IMG/VR virus record: IMGVR_UViG_3300025881_000006
Location: 1-64,000 of that record
Origin: a virus
Strand: one strand, 5' to 3'
Length of the DNA stretch: 64,000 nt
Each line of letters begins with the position of its first letter. Positions within the stretch are counted from its first letter, which is position 1. Under the pieces are notes generated by a model, which worked only from the letters and a program-made list of their open reading frames with translations, did not search any database and was not told the DNA's origin. The position numbers and the translations under genes are program-made. Of this stretch, positions 33,301-42,090 are shown one piece after another.

Positions 33301-36090
33301 TAATCCATTAAGTACAACAGACTCACCTTTGGCACCACGTAGTCCTTTCAATGCATCTTCAGCACTTAACACTATTTGACCAGTATCAATATCCTTTACT
33401 GCACCTTTGATATCATCGAGAGATTTAATTACTTCACCCGTGACAGCGTCTACGTACTTACCCGCTTTTAACTTAGCCCCATAAAGACTAGGTAGTTGTA
33501 ATCCTTTAACATACAGGTCACCAGTGATGTCCTTAGCTTTACCCTTGAGCATGTCAAAAGCACCACCGGCTACATTCTTAGCAGTTTTAAGAGCACCTCC
33601 TCCCATGGAGAATACACCTTTATAGTAACTACCTAATGCACCCAGACCACCTTTAGCAATACCCTTAGCACGACCAAAAGACTTACCTAGAATGCCCGGT
33701 CCTTTATTAGCACTTACACCAGAACCATCACCCATTGCCATACCAGACGCTATACCTAGTAGTAACGCTTTAATTTCAGATAGCGTTTCATCACTACTAC
33801 CTGAACGTTGCTGTATTTCTTCTAGATACGGAATGTATGCTTCTGGTATAGACTCCATGGTTTCTTCGTCGACATCACGATTAGCCCACGTGTCTAGTCT
33901 AGCTATCATGCTAGTGGTTAGGTTATTACCTAACTCTAACGTGGTGTAGATAGATTGCAATATACTATCTGGTAATTCTGCATCTGTTGATTTAGAGATA
34001 GTGTTAGCAATGTTAGTAATACTACGCTGTAACTTCTCAGGAGGTAATGAGTCGTCAACGGTCACATTTACCATTGGTTCTGTGGTATCAGATTTAATAT
34101 CCTTACCCGCTATGACACTTTCCAAGTCTTGTGAAATAGTATCCCAGATGAAATCAGAATTAACCTCATCACGGATTCCATCTTTACCCTTACGGATAAT
34201 GCCTGCCTCACGTAACTGGTCTTTGTTAGCAGTAGCTACAAAACTATTAAGCGTATTCTGTACGTTTGGTAAGTCACCGGCCAATCGCTTAACAGCCGTA
34301 TTATCTTCTACCACACGTTTAGATATATCAGACCCTTTACCCACTTTACCACTTTCATCTATCTGGTAACGATTAGTAATGAGCTTTCTAATCTCATCTA
34401 TCTCGTTACTGTCATCCACTTCAGTGTAAGTAGAATAATCGGCATAACGCTCAGGAAAGAACCCTCTGCCATCGTTAAGGTCTTTTAGTATTTGCACACC
34501 AAACGACTTACGGGCTTCAGGAGATAACTGTCCTTCACTATCTAATCTATCCAATACATCCTTTGTTCTAACTGCAAGTCCTTCTCTAGACGATTCAGGT
34601 CTAACCGCTTCACGAACATCATTCGCTACTTTACCCATACGTTCAAACGATTCTGATTGAGTAGAGAAAGTTAATCTATCCGTAGTAGCATCACCGGTAT
34701 TGTTAATCTCTAGTTGCTGTAACATTCTAGACAGATAACCTGGAATGATTTCAACAATAGAACGGCGAGTCATGAGATCAAACGGAACGGCTAATAATGC
34801 ATCTTCTTGTAGATTTTGCAATACAGAACCTTCATCCTCACGGACAGTACCTACTAGGTCACGTAACGTATCGGTAAACCTACCCAACATTCCATAGTCG
34901 TCAGAACGTCCTTTACCAAACTCGTTGATAATTTCATTTTTGTTATTCAGTGCAAATTGCAGTTTGTTATTTAGGTCTTTAACGCGTTCGTTATCACCTA
35001 ACATCTTCCCGCCCACTTTAGATACCTTAGCACCTAATCGTGAAGCAATGTTACCACCAACAAATCCACCGATGCGCTGGCCAGTGGTTTTCTTCTCACC
35101 GGTCATCTCTTCCATTTCAGCCATCATATTGACAGCGTCTATTGCACCTGCACCTTGGGATAAACCTTCAGAGAAGTTACCTGCTACTTCTTTTGCCTTG
35201 TTCTTAATATTGTCAATGACTCTACCCTGAACACCGGCCATCTTACCTTGTATAAAGTCAGCGCCTTTGCCAGCTAATCTATTTCTCATCTCTTGAGTAT
35301 AACTTTCAGATAAGAGTATCTTAGCTTCGTCCGGTAGTGCAGTATTCTTAGCAACGGCTTGTAACTGACTGACTAAATCAACAAAACCTGCCTTTGAAAC
35401 ATCCAGTAAATCCCTAGCAGTAATGTACTGACGCTGATTGATCATCAACATTCGCTGCTGATACTGTGAGGTAATACTATCTTGATAGGATACTAAACGA
35501 CCAATACCCTGTTGTAATAACTGGGCCTGTTGCATGGTGGATGTATGGCGGGCTTGTTCTTTACCAGACTCAATAGTATCTTGAAGTAGTGTACGGCCAG
35601 TTTGACTATCTTGATATTCTGCTTGGGCCTGCATAAACCCTTGCATGGAAAGGGCGACTTCAGATTCCTGCATCTGTTCTCTAGTAGGACCACGGTCTAC
35701 TTCAGTTACCTTTAATTTCTCTTCTAATTTATCAGCAAGAGATTCCGGTAAGAATCTACGCATTCTTGGTAATTGAGTACGTGCTGCATTTTTAAATTCA
35801 TTTAAACCGGGACGGATTGCATCCTTAACGTCATCTACTGTGGAAGATATCTCACGGCTTAACGTATCGGCGGCATCGAGTGTACCTTTATATCCCTTTG
35901 GTAAGGAATCTTTAAGTACGTTGCCTATAAATCCTGTGTCAGTAACTCTTTCTTTAAAACCCTCCAATGCGGAGGTCGTAACAACGGAGACTGCTTTACG
36001 ATCTTCTTTAGGGCGAGTAACTCCCGCCTCAAGACCGTCAAAGTCATATCCACCGTCATCTAAATCGTCGAAATTGATATCATCAGACAT
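30298..36090 (-). CDS. Giant tape-measure-like tail protein
   Basis: A 1,930-residue protein, the longest in the window. Coiled coils fill the N-terminal 700 residues. Two tandem copies of an about 115-residue unit lie near residues 810-925 and 925-1040, each with 'D-x-Y-V-x-G', 'G-x-Y-x-x-x-x-T-G-x-V-I-x-S-x-D-D-I' and 'V-L-S-x-x-D'. 'DTDGDGVRDGS' near 1300 looks like a calcium-binding loop. Residues about 1450-1525 are Gly/Ala-rich and hydrophobic, as in tape measures that insert into the membrane. No lysozyme or transglycosylase motif was seen. From memory, its place next to the RNAP beta' gene matches phiKZ gp181. A role in setting tail length or ejecting DNA is inferred. Confidence 0.7.
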   Translation of the reverse strand: MSDDINFDDLDDGGYDFDGLEAGVTRPKEDRKAVSVVTTSALEGFKERVTDTGFIGNVLKDSLPKGYKGTLDAADTLSREISSTVDDVKDAIRPGLNEFKNAARTQLPRMRRFLPESLADKLEEKLKVTEVDRGPTREQMQESEVALSMQGFMQAQAEYQDSQTGRTLLQDTIESGKEQARHTSTMQQAQLLQQGIGRLVSYQDSITSQYQQRMLMINQRQYITARDLLDVSKAGFVDLVSQLQAVAKNTALPDEAKILLSESYTQEMRNRLAGKGADFIQGKMAGVQGRVIDNIKNKAKEVAGNFSEGLSQGAGAIDAVNMMAEMEEMTGEKKTTGQRIGGFVGGNIASRLGAKVSKVGGKMLGDNERVKDLNNKLQFALNNKNEIINEFGKGRSDDYGMLGRFTDTLRDLVGTVREDEGSVLQNLQEDALLAVPFDLMTRRSIVEIIPGYLSRMLQQLEINNTGDATTDRLTFSTQSESFERMGKVANDVREAVRPESSREGLAVRTKDVLDRLDSEGQLSPEARKSFGVQILKDLNDGRGFFPERYADYSTYTEVDDSNEIDEIRKLITNRYQIDESGKVGKGSDISKRVVEDNTAVKRLAGDLPNVQNTLNSFVATANKDQLREAGIIRKGKDGIRDEVNSDFIWDTISQDLESVIAGKDIKSDTTEPMVNVTVDDSLPPEKLQRSITNIANTISKSTDAELPDSILQSIYTTLELGNNLTTSMIARLDTWANRDVDEETMESIPEAYIPYLEEIQQRSGSSDETLSEIKALLLGIASGMAMGDGSGVSANKGPGILGKSFGRAKGIAKGGLGALGSYYKGVFSMGGGALKTAKNVAGGAFDMLKGKAKDITGDLYVKGLQLPSLYGAKLKAGKYVDAVTGEVIKSLDDIKGAVKDIDTGQIVLSAEDALKGLRGAKGESVVLNGLKGLMSAPLKFLQAYYGGIGGGLKFAKNVASKGIDFITDRGSKLKDVYVRGEAGPRLLKILMERGEYISAKTGKVISSFDDIDGDVLNSKGEVVLSLADMKKGLVDVFGRKLEFKSILDNVLGFGKSVLGKGLNLGKKLAVGYKNLLVGGTDEEGNEVKSIFGRLTGLLQGVMPSFGGDSVDGKFGKAKYAKEVIINADLAKIFGPYQFGDDSSSSDTGGPDSPIVPPVGGFTTEKFKALPNSLKDVMDSDFVTTKVDETKVIAKRATDKFDQLSDRVKDRLPEVKDKAIGAVDMGVEKLSMFKQRTQDSMPAFKDTAVDKITDAHKRTSILFTDSITNLKDVSAQGQAKVSDGIDKLVTLIDDRMAKVEKTKADTDGDGVRDGSFQDLRQKAKEKAEATKQGAMAAISGPGSALIGSVTGLLGAFGKKVSGWNPFSSGDSEGDDGSLLGDMGSEVAGELGADAIQDRLGNKEERKAKRAAKKAARASRPRGKFGRLFSGAKNLIGAGIDKVKGAGTALKLGAAGMLGMGGATAAAAGATTATAGAATAGGGLLASLGGGGLLATLGKGALMLGRAALGPVGLAATAAYYGYKGAKYLADGGDTEPLEKVRFSQYGINTESSDHLRAVRRLESDMMDEVNFDNDGKASLSRIDLNDIIEEHGENFQVNPNDRASMENFIRWYETVFKPTLLTHATLLRKADEDADLTDVDDELDDPLKQKYVQKAVELLKSSKAIGNVSPFLGENVNSESVMSALNQAVGAVDAKDSDKPKGTAKAIVTATGAASAVSTMKAKPKLPTTPPPTGVSQYDKYASNDARIGDKRKLMLAGLATAGTASNVVDMVTREAYNPDKESIVRKPADFSIDDANFRLKQKYQASLPTSVDPIASTDKAIDETRRRNVESAALITQQQQYMDSVSNEQLKEVNAILRESLGTQRSMDSTLKDIRGLLAEDALKSMSTTKEQEKPKAVTAKLEGFRQQLKRTSNQGKAPASPVVDMKKRA

Positions 36091-36169
36091 ATTTAAGATA
36101 CCTTATTTATTACCTATGCGTCATACTTTGAGTGACCTATAGCAAACAAACCATATGGGAACGACTATT

Positions 36170-37828
36170 ATGAGCTTGCCTAAATTACCCTTTAATATCA
36201 CTTTATTATCTAATAGTAAGATAAAGGCGGGACTACGCGAAATCACTACCTTGGATATATACGATGGACAAACAACTAACTTCCATCCTGAAGGTTTATT
36301 CTCTACTCAGATTTTCGGTCGGGTAGGAGAAGAGATTAGAGACAGAAACTTCGCTTTCATTGATTTAAAAGTATCTGTCATGCATCCCACTCTTTACAAA
36401 ACACTTACTAGAATGCGAGCCTTATATCAAGGTATTATGTCTGGTAAAGTGTATGCTGTTTTTGATCCTGAACAAAAAGACTTTGTCAGTTCAGATGAGC
36501 AAAGTGGTAGAACCGGTTATGCTTTCTTTATGCGTCATTATAAGGACATTGAATTTAGCCGTAATAATAGTAAGAAGCGCGACCTTTCTATTGACCTACT
36601 GACTAAACATCAAAACGATGCTATGGTCAGAAGAATGATTGTTATCCCAGCTGGCATTCGTGATATCATTATTGAAGAAAACGGTAGCGTTAAAGAAGAT
36701 GAGATTAACGCCTTGTATCGTCGTGCTATTTCTATTGCCCGTACAGTAGATGTTACTGATGGTAATATTAATAACGAGATACATGACAGTGTTAGATACA
36801 ACATGCAGTTAACCTTTAATGCCGTCTACGAGACACTGCGTAATATACTAGAAGGTAAGAAGGGATTCATTCAAGGTAAGTGGGGTAGTCGTAAAATACT
36901 CAACGGTACACGTAATGTTATCTCTGCTATGGATGTATCGTCTGCTAATGCTAATGATTTATCCATGCCTACTGTGAATGACACCATGACTGGATTATAT
37001 CAATCCATGAAAGGTTGCTTACCTGTTACTATCTATTGCGTTAAACGTTCTATCGTTTCTGATATCTTTTCAGTAGACAGTAGAAGTATTCCTTTGGTTA
37101 ATAAGAAGACCTTACAATTAGAACACGTCGACGTTAATAGCGATACGGTTGACCTATGGACATCCTCTGAGGGTATTGAGAAATTAATATCAGGATATGT
37201 GGATATAGACAAGCGACATGAACCTATTGAAATAGCCGGACATTACCTAGGTCTTATCTACGACGATGGTGAAACCTTCAAAGTCTTTAACGACATGAGT
37301 CAGTTCCCTAGTGGTGCAGGTAAGGACAAACCTATTGCTGAGGGAGAAGACCATACGTTAGACCCTAAGTATGTAAGACCATTGACGTGGTGTGAGTTCT
37401 TCTATACAGCCTGTTACGAACGTTTCAGTACGGTGAAGGTAGTAGTGACTCGTTATCCTGTTACTGGATTAGGTTCTACGTATCCTAGTAATCTTTATCT
37501 AAGAACCACCGTAAAGGGATTTAATAGGGTACCTTTAGATGAGAACTGGTTACCGGATGATACTAGACTCCCTGCCACGCAGATGCCTGATACAATAAAC
37601 AAGGGTAGTCATGTAGATACGGGTCAAGTTCACTCTTCTAGATTACAAGGTTTAGGTGGAGACTTTGATGGTGACACTGTGTCATTTAACTTTGTCTATA
37701 CTCAAGAATCTGTTGCAGCGGTAGATAAGTACTTTGATAGTAAAGAAGCTTACTTAGACCCAAGGGGTGGTTTACAACATGCCTCTAGTGATTTAATTGA
37801 ATGGACTGTACGTAACATGACAGCATAA
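36170..37828 (+). CDS. RNA polymerase beta' subunit, N-terminal part with DFDGD
   Basis: A 552-residue protein from ATG 36170 (GGGA 9 bases upstream); an in-frame ATG at 36155 has no site before it. Conserved RpoC landmarks occur in order: 'HPEGLFSTQIFGRVG' (about 38-52), 'VMHPTLYK', 'VIPAGIRDI', 'KKGFIQGKWGSRKILNGTRN' (lid/rudder region), 'VVVTRYPVTGLGS' and the catalytic magnesium site D498-F-D500-G-D502. The protein ends about 50 residues after DFDGD, so bridge helix and trigger loop must be encoded elsewhere. Role: catalytic half of a phage multisubunit RNAP. From memory, phiKZ gp180 is the counterpart. Confidence 0.85.
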   Translation: MSLPKLPFNITLLSNSKIKAGLREITTLDIYDGQTTNFHPEGLFSTQIFGRVGEEIRDRNFAFIDLKVSVMHPTLYKTLTRMRALYQGIMSGKVYAVFDPEQKDFVSSDEQSGRTGYAFFMRHYKDIEFSRNNSKKRDLSIDLLTKHQNDAMVRRMIVIPAGIRDIIIEENGSVKEDEINALYRRAISIARTVDVTDGNINNEIHDSVRYNMQLTFNAVYETLRNILEGKKGFIQGKWGSRKILNGTRNVISAMDVSSANANDLSMPTVNDTMTGLYQSMKGCLPVTIYCVKRSIVSDIFSVDSRSIPLVNKKTLQLEHVDVNSDTVDLWTSSEGIEKLISGYVDIDKRHEPIEIAGHYLGLIYDDGETFKVFNDMSQFPSGAGKDKPIAEGEDHTLDPKYVRPLTWCEFFYTACYERFSTVKVVVTRYPVTGLGSTYPSNLYLRTTVKGFNRVPLDENWLPDDTRLPATQMPDTINKGSHVDTGQVHSSRLQGLGGDFDGDTVSFNFVYTQESVAAVDKYFDSKEAYLDPRGGLQHASSDLIEWTVRNMTA

Positions 37829-37862
37829 ACAGCGGCAGGGATTACCCTGCCGACTATGCCGT
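37823..37862 (+). terminator. GCATA-hairpin-TATGCCGT terminator module
   Basis: GCATA (37823) includes the beta' gene's Ala-stop; stem CGGCAGGG/CCCTGCCG (37833-37852); TATGCCGT at 37855-37862. Confidence 0.75.
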
Positions 37863-37882
37863 ATTGGTGACTATTTCAGACA

Positions 37883-37900
37883 TATATTACCTTGGTGAAT
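37883..37900 (+). promoter_or_regulatory. Promoter-like motif, copy 1 of an exact 18-bp repeat
   Basis: TATATTACCTTGGTGAAT lies 35 bp before ATG 37936 and is repeated exactly at 40872-40889. TATATTAC resembles, as I recall, the early promoter element of phiKZ read by its virion RNAP. Confidence 0.55.
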
Positions 37901-37935
37901 ATAACTACTAACCCATTACAACGAGGGGATTTATT

Positions 37936-40407
37936 ATGGAATTTTCAAAAGAAGCATATCACAAAATACTTTTATCTGCACATGAAAGTAAAGACATTAA
38001 CACATATCAACGTTTTGCACTATGTACCATATTCACCATCGTTAACAACGTGGAGTATAAAAGCGATATTGGTATTATGGATAGAGTTTCTACCCATTGG
38101 AACGTACCTGAGTCATCTGAAACTAGTAATCTACTAACGGTTCGTTTAGTGGGTGAGTACCTAACGGTTTATGGTAGTATTGATAAAAATAAGCGAGCGC
38201 GTATTGAAATCCTTACAAACAATGGTGGGTTGAACTTTAACAGAAGTATCAGTAACGTAACCTTAGACTCTATTAAGAATCTTGAGTACGATATAGTAAC
38301 CGAACTATTAGAGACTACGGGTTTAACCATTAAAGATGTTAAACGGGAATTGAATAGTGGTAAGTACCGTATAGTTAAAAACATTGATGAGCAGTTGACT
38401 ATATTTCAATCTAAATACTGGGAGGCACAGCGGGAAGTACAGGCTGACAAAACCGTCAATTCTGAGAGTAGTCGAGAACATGAACAATTTCATACTGATT
38501 GTGAAGGTATAATTAAAGCTATACGTTCAGGTCTAACTGCACCCGAAGAGTTAGATAGGTACGTGGCTAGGTTGGCTATGCAGGCCATCCTTTCACTTCC
38601 TTCTAGAGGGATAACGTGTAAGTTTACAAGACACACGGAATCAGGGGCCTTTGCATGTCATATTTACAATAGCGACTACATTATAAATATCATTATAGGT
38701 GACGGTCAAGGATTCTTGAAGGTAAGTCATACTGCAAGTGGTATGAGATTTTCTAGAACTAAAGAACTAAACTTTGCCAGTGCTGAATATAACTTAATAG
38801 ACGGTTTGATAACTAAGGTTAAACTATCCACTAATAACTCATGGATGGTACCTTCTATTAAACTGCCAAACGTAGAAGTGACATTTACTTCTATGGTTAA
38901 TAAGTTACACCCGGGTGAGGATACTGAAGCATTATCAAAGTCCACCGATGGTGGTCAAGGAGTTAATCCAATGACTGTACAAGATAGAATAAATGAGTTT
39001 AAGACCATAGTGATGGCGGACAAGGAATGTGATTTTGGAAGTAAGAGGGATTGCTATGTTCAACGTATGGTATTTAAATTTATGGAGAATACGAATAACC
39101 ATAAACATTTAAGCGATTCGGATATTAAGGCTGGCCTTTATGTTGAAATTAAAGGGGGGTGGTTATGCGCATCTGTAGGTCTATTTAAGAGCGGTAGAAC
39201 TACTCTCGCTATTAAACATAAGGCATCCGATAGGAAAATTGATTCCAAGGTAGTGGATGCAATAGTCCGTAACGGATGGGATATCCTTACGCTACTGACT
39301 ACAACTCCTACCCTTAAAGTTAAAGATATAACTAAAGATGCTTTTAAATCGTTAGATACTATATCAAATAAATCGTGGGCAAGTACTAAAAGTAACCAAG
39401 TACAGTACTTGAGAAATGTAAGCCAGATAAAAGAGCGCTTTATCGATGAGATTATAGAGTCATCAACAGGGGAACTTAATCACTCTAATGAATTTGGTCT
39501 ACTTATACTTACACTAATAGCGTATTATAATGGCGGGGATGAGTTTAACGTATCGGTGGGTGATAGGTATATGACTTGTACATTAACGTATGATAATTAT
39601 ACGCTAGATGTAACCTATGTAAATGGTAGGGTGAAGGTGAAATTGAAAACCAATGGAGGAGAAGATCACACCGACGTATTACATCGACTGTTGAATAACA
39701 GATTCAATATAATAGATGCATTTCGTAATAATGGAAAGATATCGCCTACGGATCTTGTGGACATACTTACGTTAGGAAAAGGAGGAGGGATGGTACTGCC
39801 TATGATGTTAAGTAATAATAGATTAGTGGATATTCTCTGTGAACGTTATGGTGTAGAACCAAATACGTTGAAAGGGAAGTGTGATGTGAATACAGTGGAG
39901 TCAGTTTTACCCGATAAGGATATACCAACTGAGGGTAAGATGGTTGAGTTAAAGGTACAGTTACTCACCCACGAATATCGCGCACAGACCATACGTCAAC
40001 CCTTAAGTCTTGAGTGGTTAGCGTTCGACCGTGGATTGGTACAATGTCCACCCGAACAAGACCCCTACAAACTAGACTATCCAACATGGTCGCCGTTACC
40101 CTCCGCGTACGGTAAAGGTACGTCATACGTAAATGAGCACATTAGATATAGCGGTATGAACGTTATGCCTAACAAACTCCCTATTAAACTGGTAATACCT
40201 ACACCACTAGGCTTTATCACGTATGACAATACAGGTGAGAGTATTAGGTTAAATATGCCTGTGAATATTGCAATAGCTTTCTTCTGTAAAGATGTAAATA
40301 TGCCATTGCAATCTACTGAGGATGAAATACTGACTACATTACTAGGTACTGGTAATACGTCAAGTATTGTAGAACATCTCTGTATAATGAAGGAGGCGTT
40401 TAAGTAA
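37936..40407 (+). CDS. Orphan 823-residue protein with possible internal repeats
   Basis: An 823-residue protein of no family I recognise, headed by a promoter-like motif and GAGGGG before the ATG. It appears to contain four related units, each a helical pair followed by a beta meander and a helix: about residues 1-150 ('LTVRLVGEYLTVYGSI'), 170-310 ('ITCKFTRHTESGAFACHIY'), 350-470 ('GLYVEIKGGWLCASVGLF') and 510-640 ('FNVSVGDRYMTCTLTYD'). The C-terminal about 180 residues differ. The repeat assignment is by eye. Nothing suggests an enzyme. It ends near the hairpin 40416-40441. Confidence 0.65.
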   Translation: MEFSKEAYHKILLSAHESKDINTYQRFALCTIFTIVNNVEYKSDIGIMDRVSTHWNVPESSETSNLLTVRLVGEYLTVYGSIDKNKRARIEILTNNGGLNFNRSISNVTLDSIKNLEYDIVTELLETTGLTIKDVKRELNSGKYRIVKNIDEQLTIFQSKYWEAQREVQADKTVNSESSREHEQFHTDCEGIIKAIRSGLTAPEELDRYVARLAMQAILSLPSRGITCKFTRHTESGAFACHIYNSDYIINIIIGDGQGFLKVSHTASGMRFSRTKELNFASAEYNLIDGLITKVKLSTNNSWMVPSIKLPNVEVTFTSMVNKLHPGEDTEALSKSTDGGQGVNPMTVQDRINEFKTIVMADKECDFGSKRDCYVQRMVFKFMENTNNHKHLSDSDIKAGLYVEIKGGWLCASVGLFKSGRTTLAIKHKASDRKIDSKVVDAIVRNGWDILTLLTTTPTLKVKDITKDAFKSLDTISNKSWASTKSNQVQYLRNVSQIKERFIDEIIESSTGELNHSNEFGLLILTLIAYYNGGDEFNVSVGDRYMTCTLTYDNYTLDVTYVNGRVKVKLKTNGGEDHTDVLHRLLNNRFNIIDAFRNNGKISPTDLVDILTLGKGGGMVLPMMLSNNRLVDILCERYGVEPNTLKGKCDVNTVESVLPDKDIPTEGKMVELKVQLLTHEYRAQTIRQPLSLEWLAFDRGLVQCPPEQDPYKLDYPTWSPLPSAYGKGTSYVNEHIRYSGMNVMPNKLPIKLVIPTPLGFITYDNTGESIRLNMPVNIAIAFFCKDVNMPLQSTEDEILTTLLGTGNTSSIVEHLCIMKEAFK

Positions 40408-40415
40408 TAAATAAA

Positions 40416-40441
40416 GAGGGGGGTACTGCCCTTCTTTTTTT
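40416..40441 (+). terminator. Weak hairpin with T-run after the 823-residue gene
   Basis: GAGGGG pairs with CCCTTC (about 40416-40434, with one G-U pair), followed by a T7 run from about 40435. Confidence 0.55.
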
Positions 40442-40472
40442 GTTCCTCTGAATATGAAAATACGCGTTACGG

Positions 40473-40480
40473 CATATTAC
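40473..40480 (+). promoter_or_regulatory. Promoter-like CATATTAC upstream of 40530
   Basis: CATATTACATG lies 47 bp before the ATG at 40530, and the same 11 bases occur at 19229-19239 before the RNase H gene. It is a one-base variant of the TATATTAC element. Low certainty. Confidence 0.35.
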
Positions 40481-40529
40481 ATGAAGTATTATGTTAATTA
40501 TCATTATATCCCAATAGGACACTTTCCCC

Positions 40530-40805
40530 ATGAAATGTAAATCTTGCAACACGACAATGAAGTCACTTGTCAAACATACCTCTCCCGTTTCTGACTCTAA
40601 AGAATTTACACTCTTTCATTGTACATGTGGAACTATACTTAAAGAAGGACGTGATGCACATTTAGGTAGCACGTGGATATTAGCCAATGGTACATTAGTA
40701 ACTGATAGGGCTTGCAACATCAGTATGATAGACCCAGATGTTGACCGTTCTGATAATGGAATGGGCGATTGGCAATTTGCCGATAAGGTAGTTGCAACCG
40801 CATGA
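40530..40805 (+). CDS. Small zinc-ribbon-like protein
   Basis: A 91-residue protein. C-K-S-C at residues 3-6 and C-T-C-G near 34-37 give a CxxC...CxC arrangement typical of a zinc ribbon, followed by an acidic tail. Such small phage proteins often bind nucleic acid or RNA polymerase, but no target can be named. It ends with GCA TGA at the left arm of the terminator 40800-40843 and forms its own transcription unit. Confidence 0.6.
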   Translation: MKCKSCNTTMKSLVKHTSPVSDSKEFTLFHCTCGTILKEGRDAHLGSTWILANGTLVTDRACNISMIDPDVDRSDNGMGDWQFADKVVATA

Positions 40806-40843
40806 CGTAGAGGTGGGGGTTGTCCTACCTCTGCTTATGCCGT
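40800..40843 (+). terminator. GCATG-hairpin-TATGCCGT terminator module
   Basis: GCATGA (40800, Ala-stop), stem AGAGGTGGG/CCTACCTCT (40809-40832, one G-U pair), TATGCCGT at 40836-40843. Confidence 0.7.
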
Positions 40844-40871
40844 CAATTGACATCCTAGACATTTACACCCC

Positions 40872-40889
40872 TATATTACCTTGGTGAAT
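40872..40889 (+). promoter_or_regulatory. Promoter-like motif, copy 2 of an exact 18-bp repeat
   Basis: TATATTACCTTGGTGAAT lies 47 bp before ATG 40937, identical to 37883-37900. Both copies sit just downstream of a TATGCCGT terminator module. Confidence 0.55.
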
Positions 40890-40936
40890 GCGTACAATAA
40901 AGTACTGTTCTTTAAACTTAAAAAGGTATACTACCC

Positions 40937-41458
40937 ATGAATACATATCAATCTAAAACACAGCTTTGGACTAACGCCACCATGCCTACTATACTGGCTT
41001 TTATTAGTCAGAATAATGAAGGGCGCGTGCTGAAGTATATTAATAGTAAGTTACAACCTTACCTTTTCCAAAAGAAAACTCTACCCAACCTGTACATCTC
41101 TCACGACCCTATCCCTGATTCATGGGACGACGAGCATGAAGGATTGAAGGGAGCAATACTAGATTTAGATTTACCTAAAGACGCTATATGTATCTGTAAA
41201 GATGCTGACGATAGATTATTATTAATCCTAACCTCTACCTTTGAGAACATCATCATATCTGACCTACATGCCAGTGGAACAAGTAAAGTAGTAGTATCTA
41301 GTGTATCTGATAAATTATGTCAACTATTAACGCCGCTAGTCAAAGGTGCAATGAGTGATAATAGTTTAAACTTCATCATTGGTAACTTCGCTGATGAGCT
41401 ACCAGTCACCGTTAGGTTAAAGAATCTAATTGAATTTTACAACGAGGAAAGTATCTAA
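40937..41458 (+). CDS. Orphan protein
   Basis: A 173-residue protein, first gene after the promoter-like motif at 40872. Helical start then beta strands ('AICICKDADDRLLLILTSTFENIIIS'), similar in arrangement to its neighbours. The stop and the next start share a base (TAATG). No family recognised. Possibly an early host-takeover protein by position and small size; that is inference. Confidence 0.55.
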   Translation: MNTYQSKTQLWTNATMPTILAFISQNNEGRVLKYINSKLQPYLFQKKTLPNLYISHDPIPDSWDDEHEGLKGAILDLDLPKDAICICKDADDRLLLILTSTFENIIISDLHASGTSKVVVSSVSDKLCQLLTPLVKGAMSDNSLNFIIGNFADELPVTVRLKNLIEFYNEESI

Positions 41459-41982
41459 TGGTAAACATATCTAAACGAGCACGTTCAAGACTAATACGTA
41501 TCATGGCACTCAACACCACTAAGTATCTGTACGATACAATACTTACTGCTATACATCTATATGTTCGCAATACAGAAAAGAGCATGGTACAAAAGGAAGT
41601 GCTTTCTGTTAGGTTAGGGAACTTTAAAAGTATCATTGACCTTAGCAGTGATAGTGATGAGTCTGCTATGATACTAACGTTGACTACTAAAGAGGATAGG
41701 ATAGTTCTTACATTCAATCTTAAAGAAGGGAACGTGGGTATCGATACCACCTATGATGGTAAGGATGCTACTAAAGAAATGGAAGGCTTTAGAGAGAACC
41801 TACAGAGCGTGTTCAAGGTAGGTGGGAATGTATATGAGGGCTTCCCATTAACGGACTCACCCACTGCTAAAGATGCTATTAGGGAAACAATAGATGAAGT
41901 GGTAGGTAGCGGACACAATATTGTCAGTGCCTCATTCCAATTAGCGGTAACAATACCCTCTATTGGTTTACTAAATGATTAA
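41458..41982 (+). CDS. Orphan protein
   Basis: A 174-residue protein coupled to 40937-41458. Basic N-terminus ('KRARSRLIRIMALNTTKYLYD'), then a beta meander ('LSVRLGNFKSIIDLSSD', 'RIVLTFNLKEGNVGIDTTYD') and a helix. This helix-then-meander layout resembles the units in 37936-40407. No family recognised. Confidence 0.55.
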   Translation: MVNISKRARSRLIRIMALNTTKYLYDTILTAIHLYVRNTEKSMVQKEVLSVRLGNFKSIIDLSSDSDESAMILTLTTKEDRIVLTFNLKEGNVGIDTTYDGKDATKEMEGFRENLQSVFKVGGNVYEGFPLTDSPTAKDAIRETIDEVVGSGHNIVSASFQLAVTIPSIGLLND

Positions 41983-42012
41983 CCTGTGGTAATATAAATA
42001 ATCGACGTAGGA

Positions 42013-42047
42013 GAAGGGGGGATTAATCCTCTCTTCTTCTATGCCGC
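42013..42047 (+). terminator. Hairpin followed by TATGCCGC
   Basis: GAAGGGGGG/CCTCTCTTC stem (42013-42036, two G-U pairs) then TATGCCGC at 42040-42047, a one-base variant of the motif. Confidence 0.6.
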
Positions 42048-42090
42048 ATCGTGTGTATAGTATTTATTTTTTTATATCAGGAGGTGCGAA

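Noticed and set aside
37936-40407. RNAP beta' C-terminal part following the beta' N-terminal gene
   Set aside because: Trigger-loop and bridge-helix patterns are not present, and the protein looks repetitive instead.
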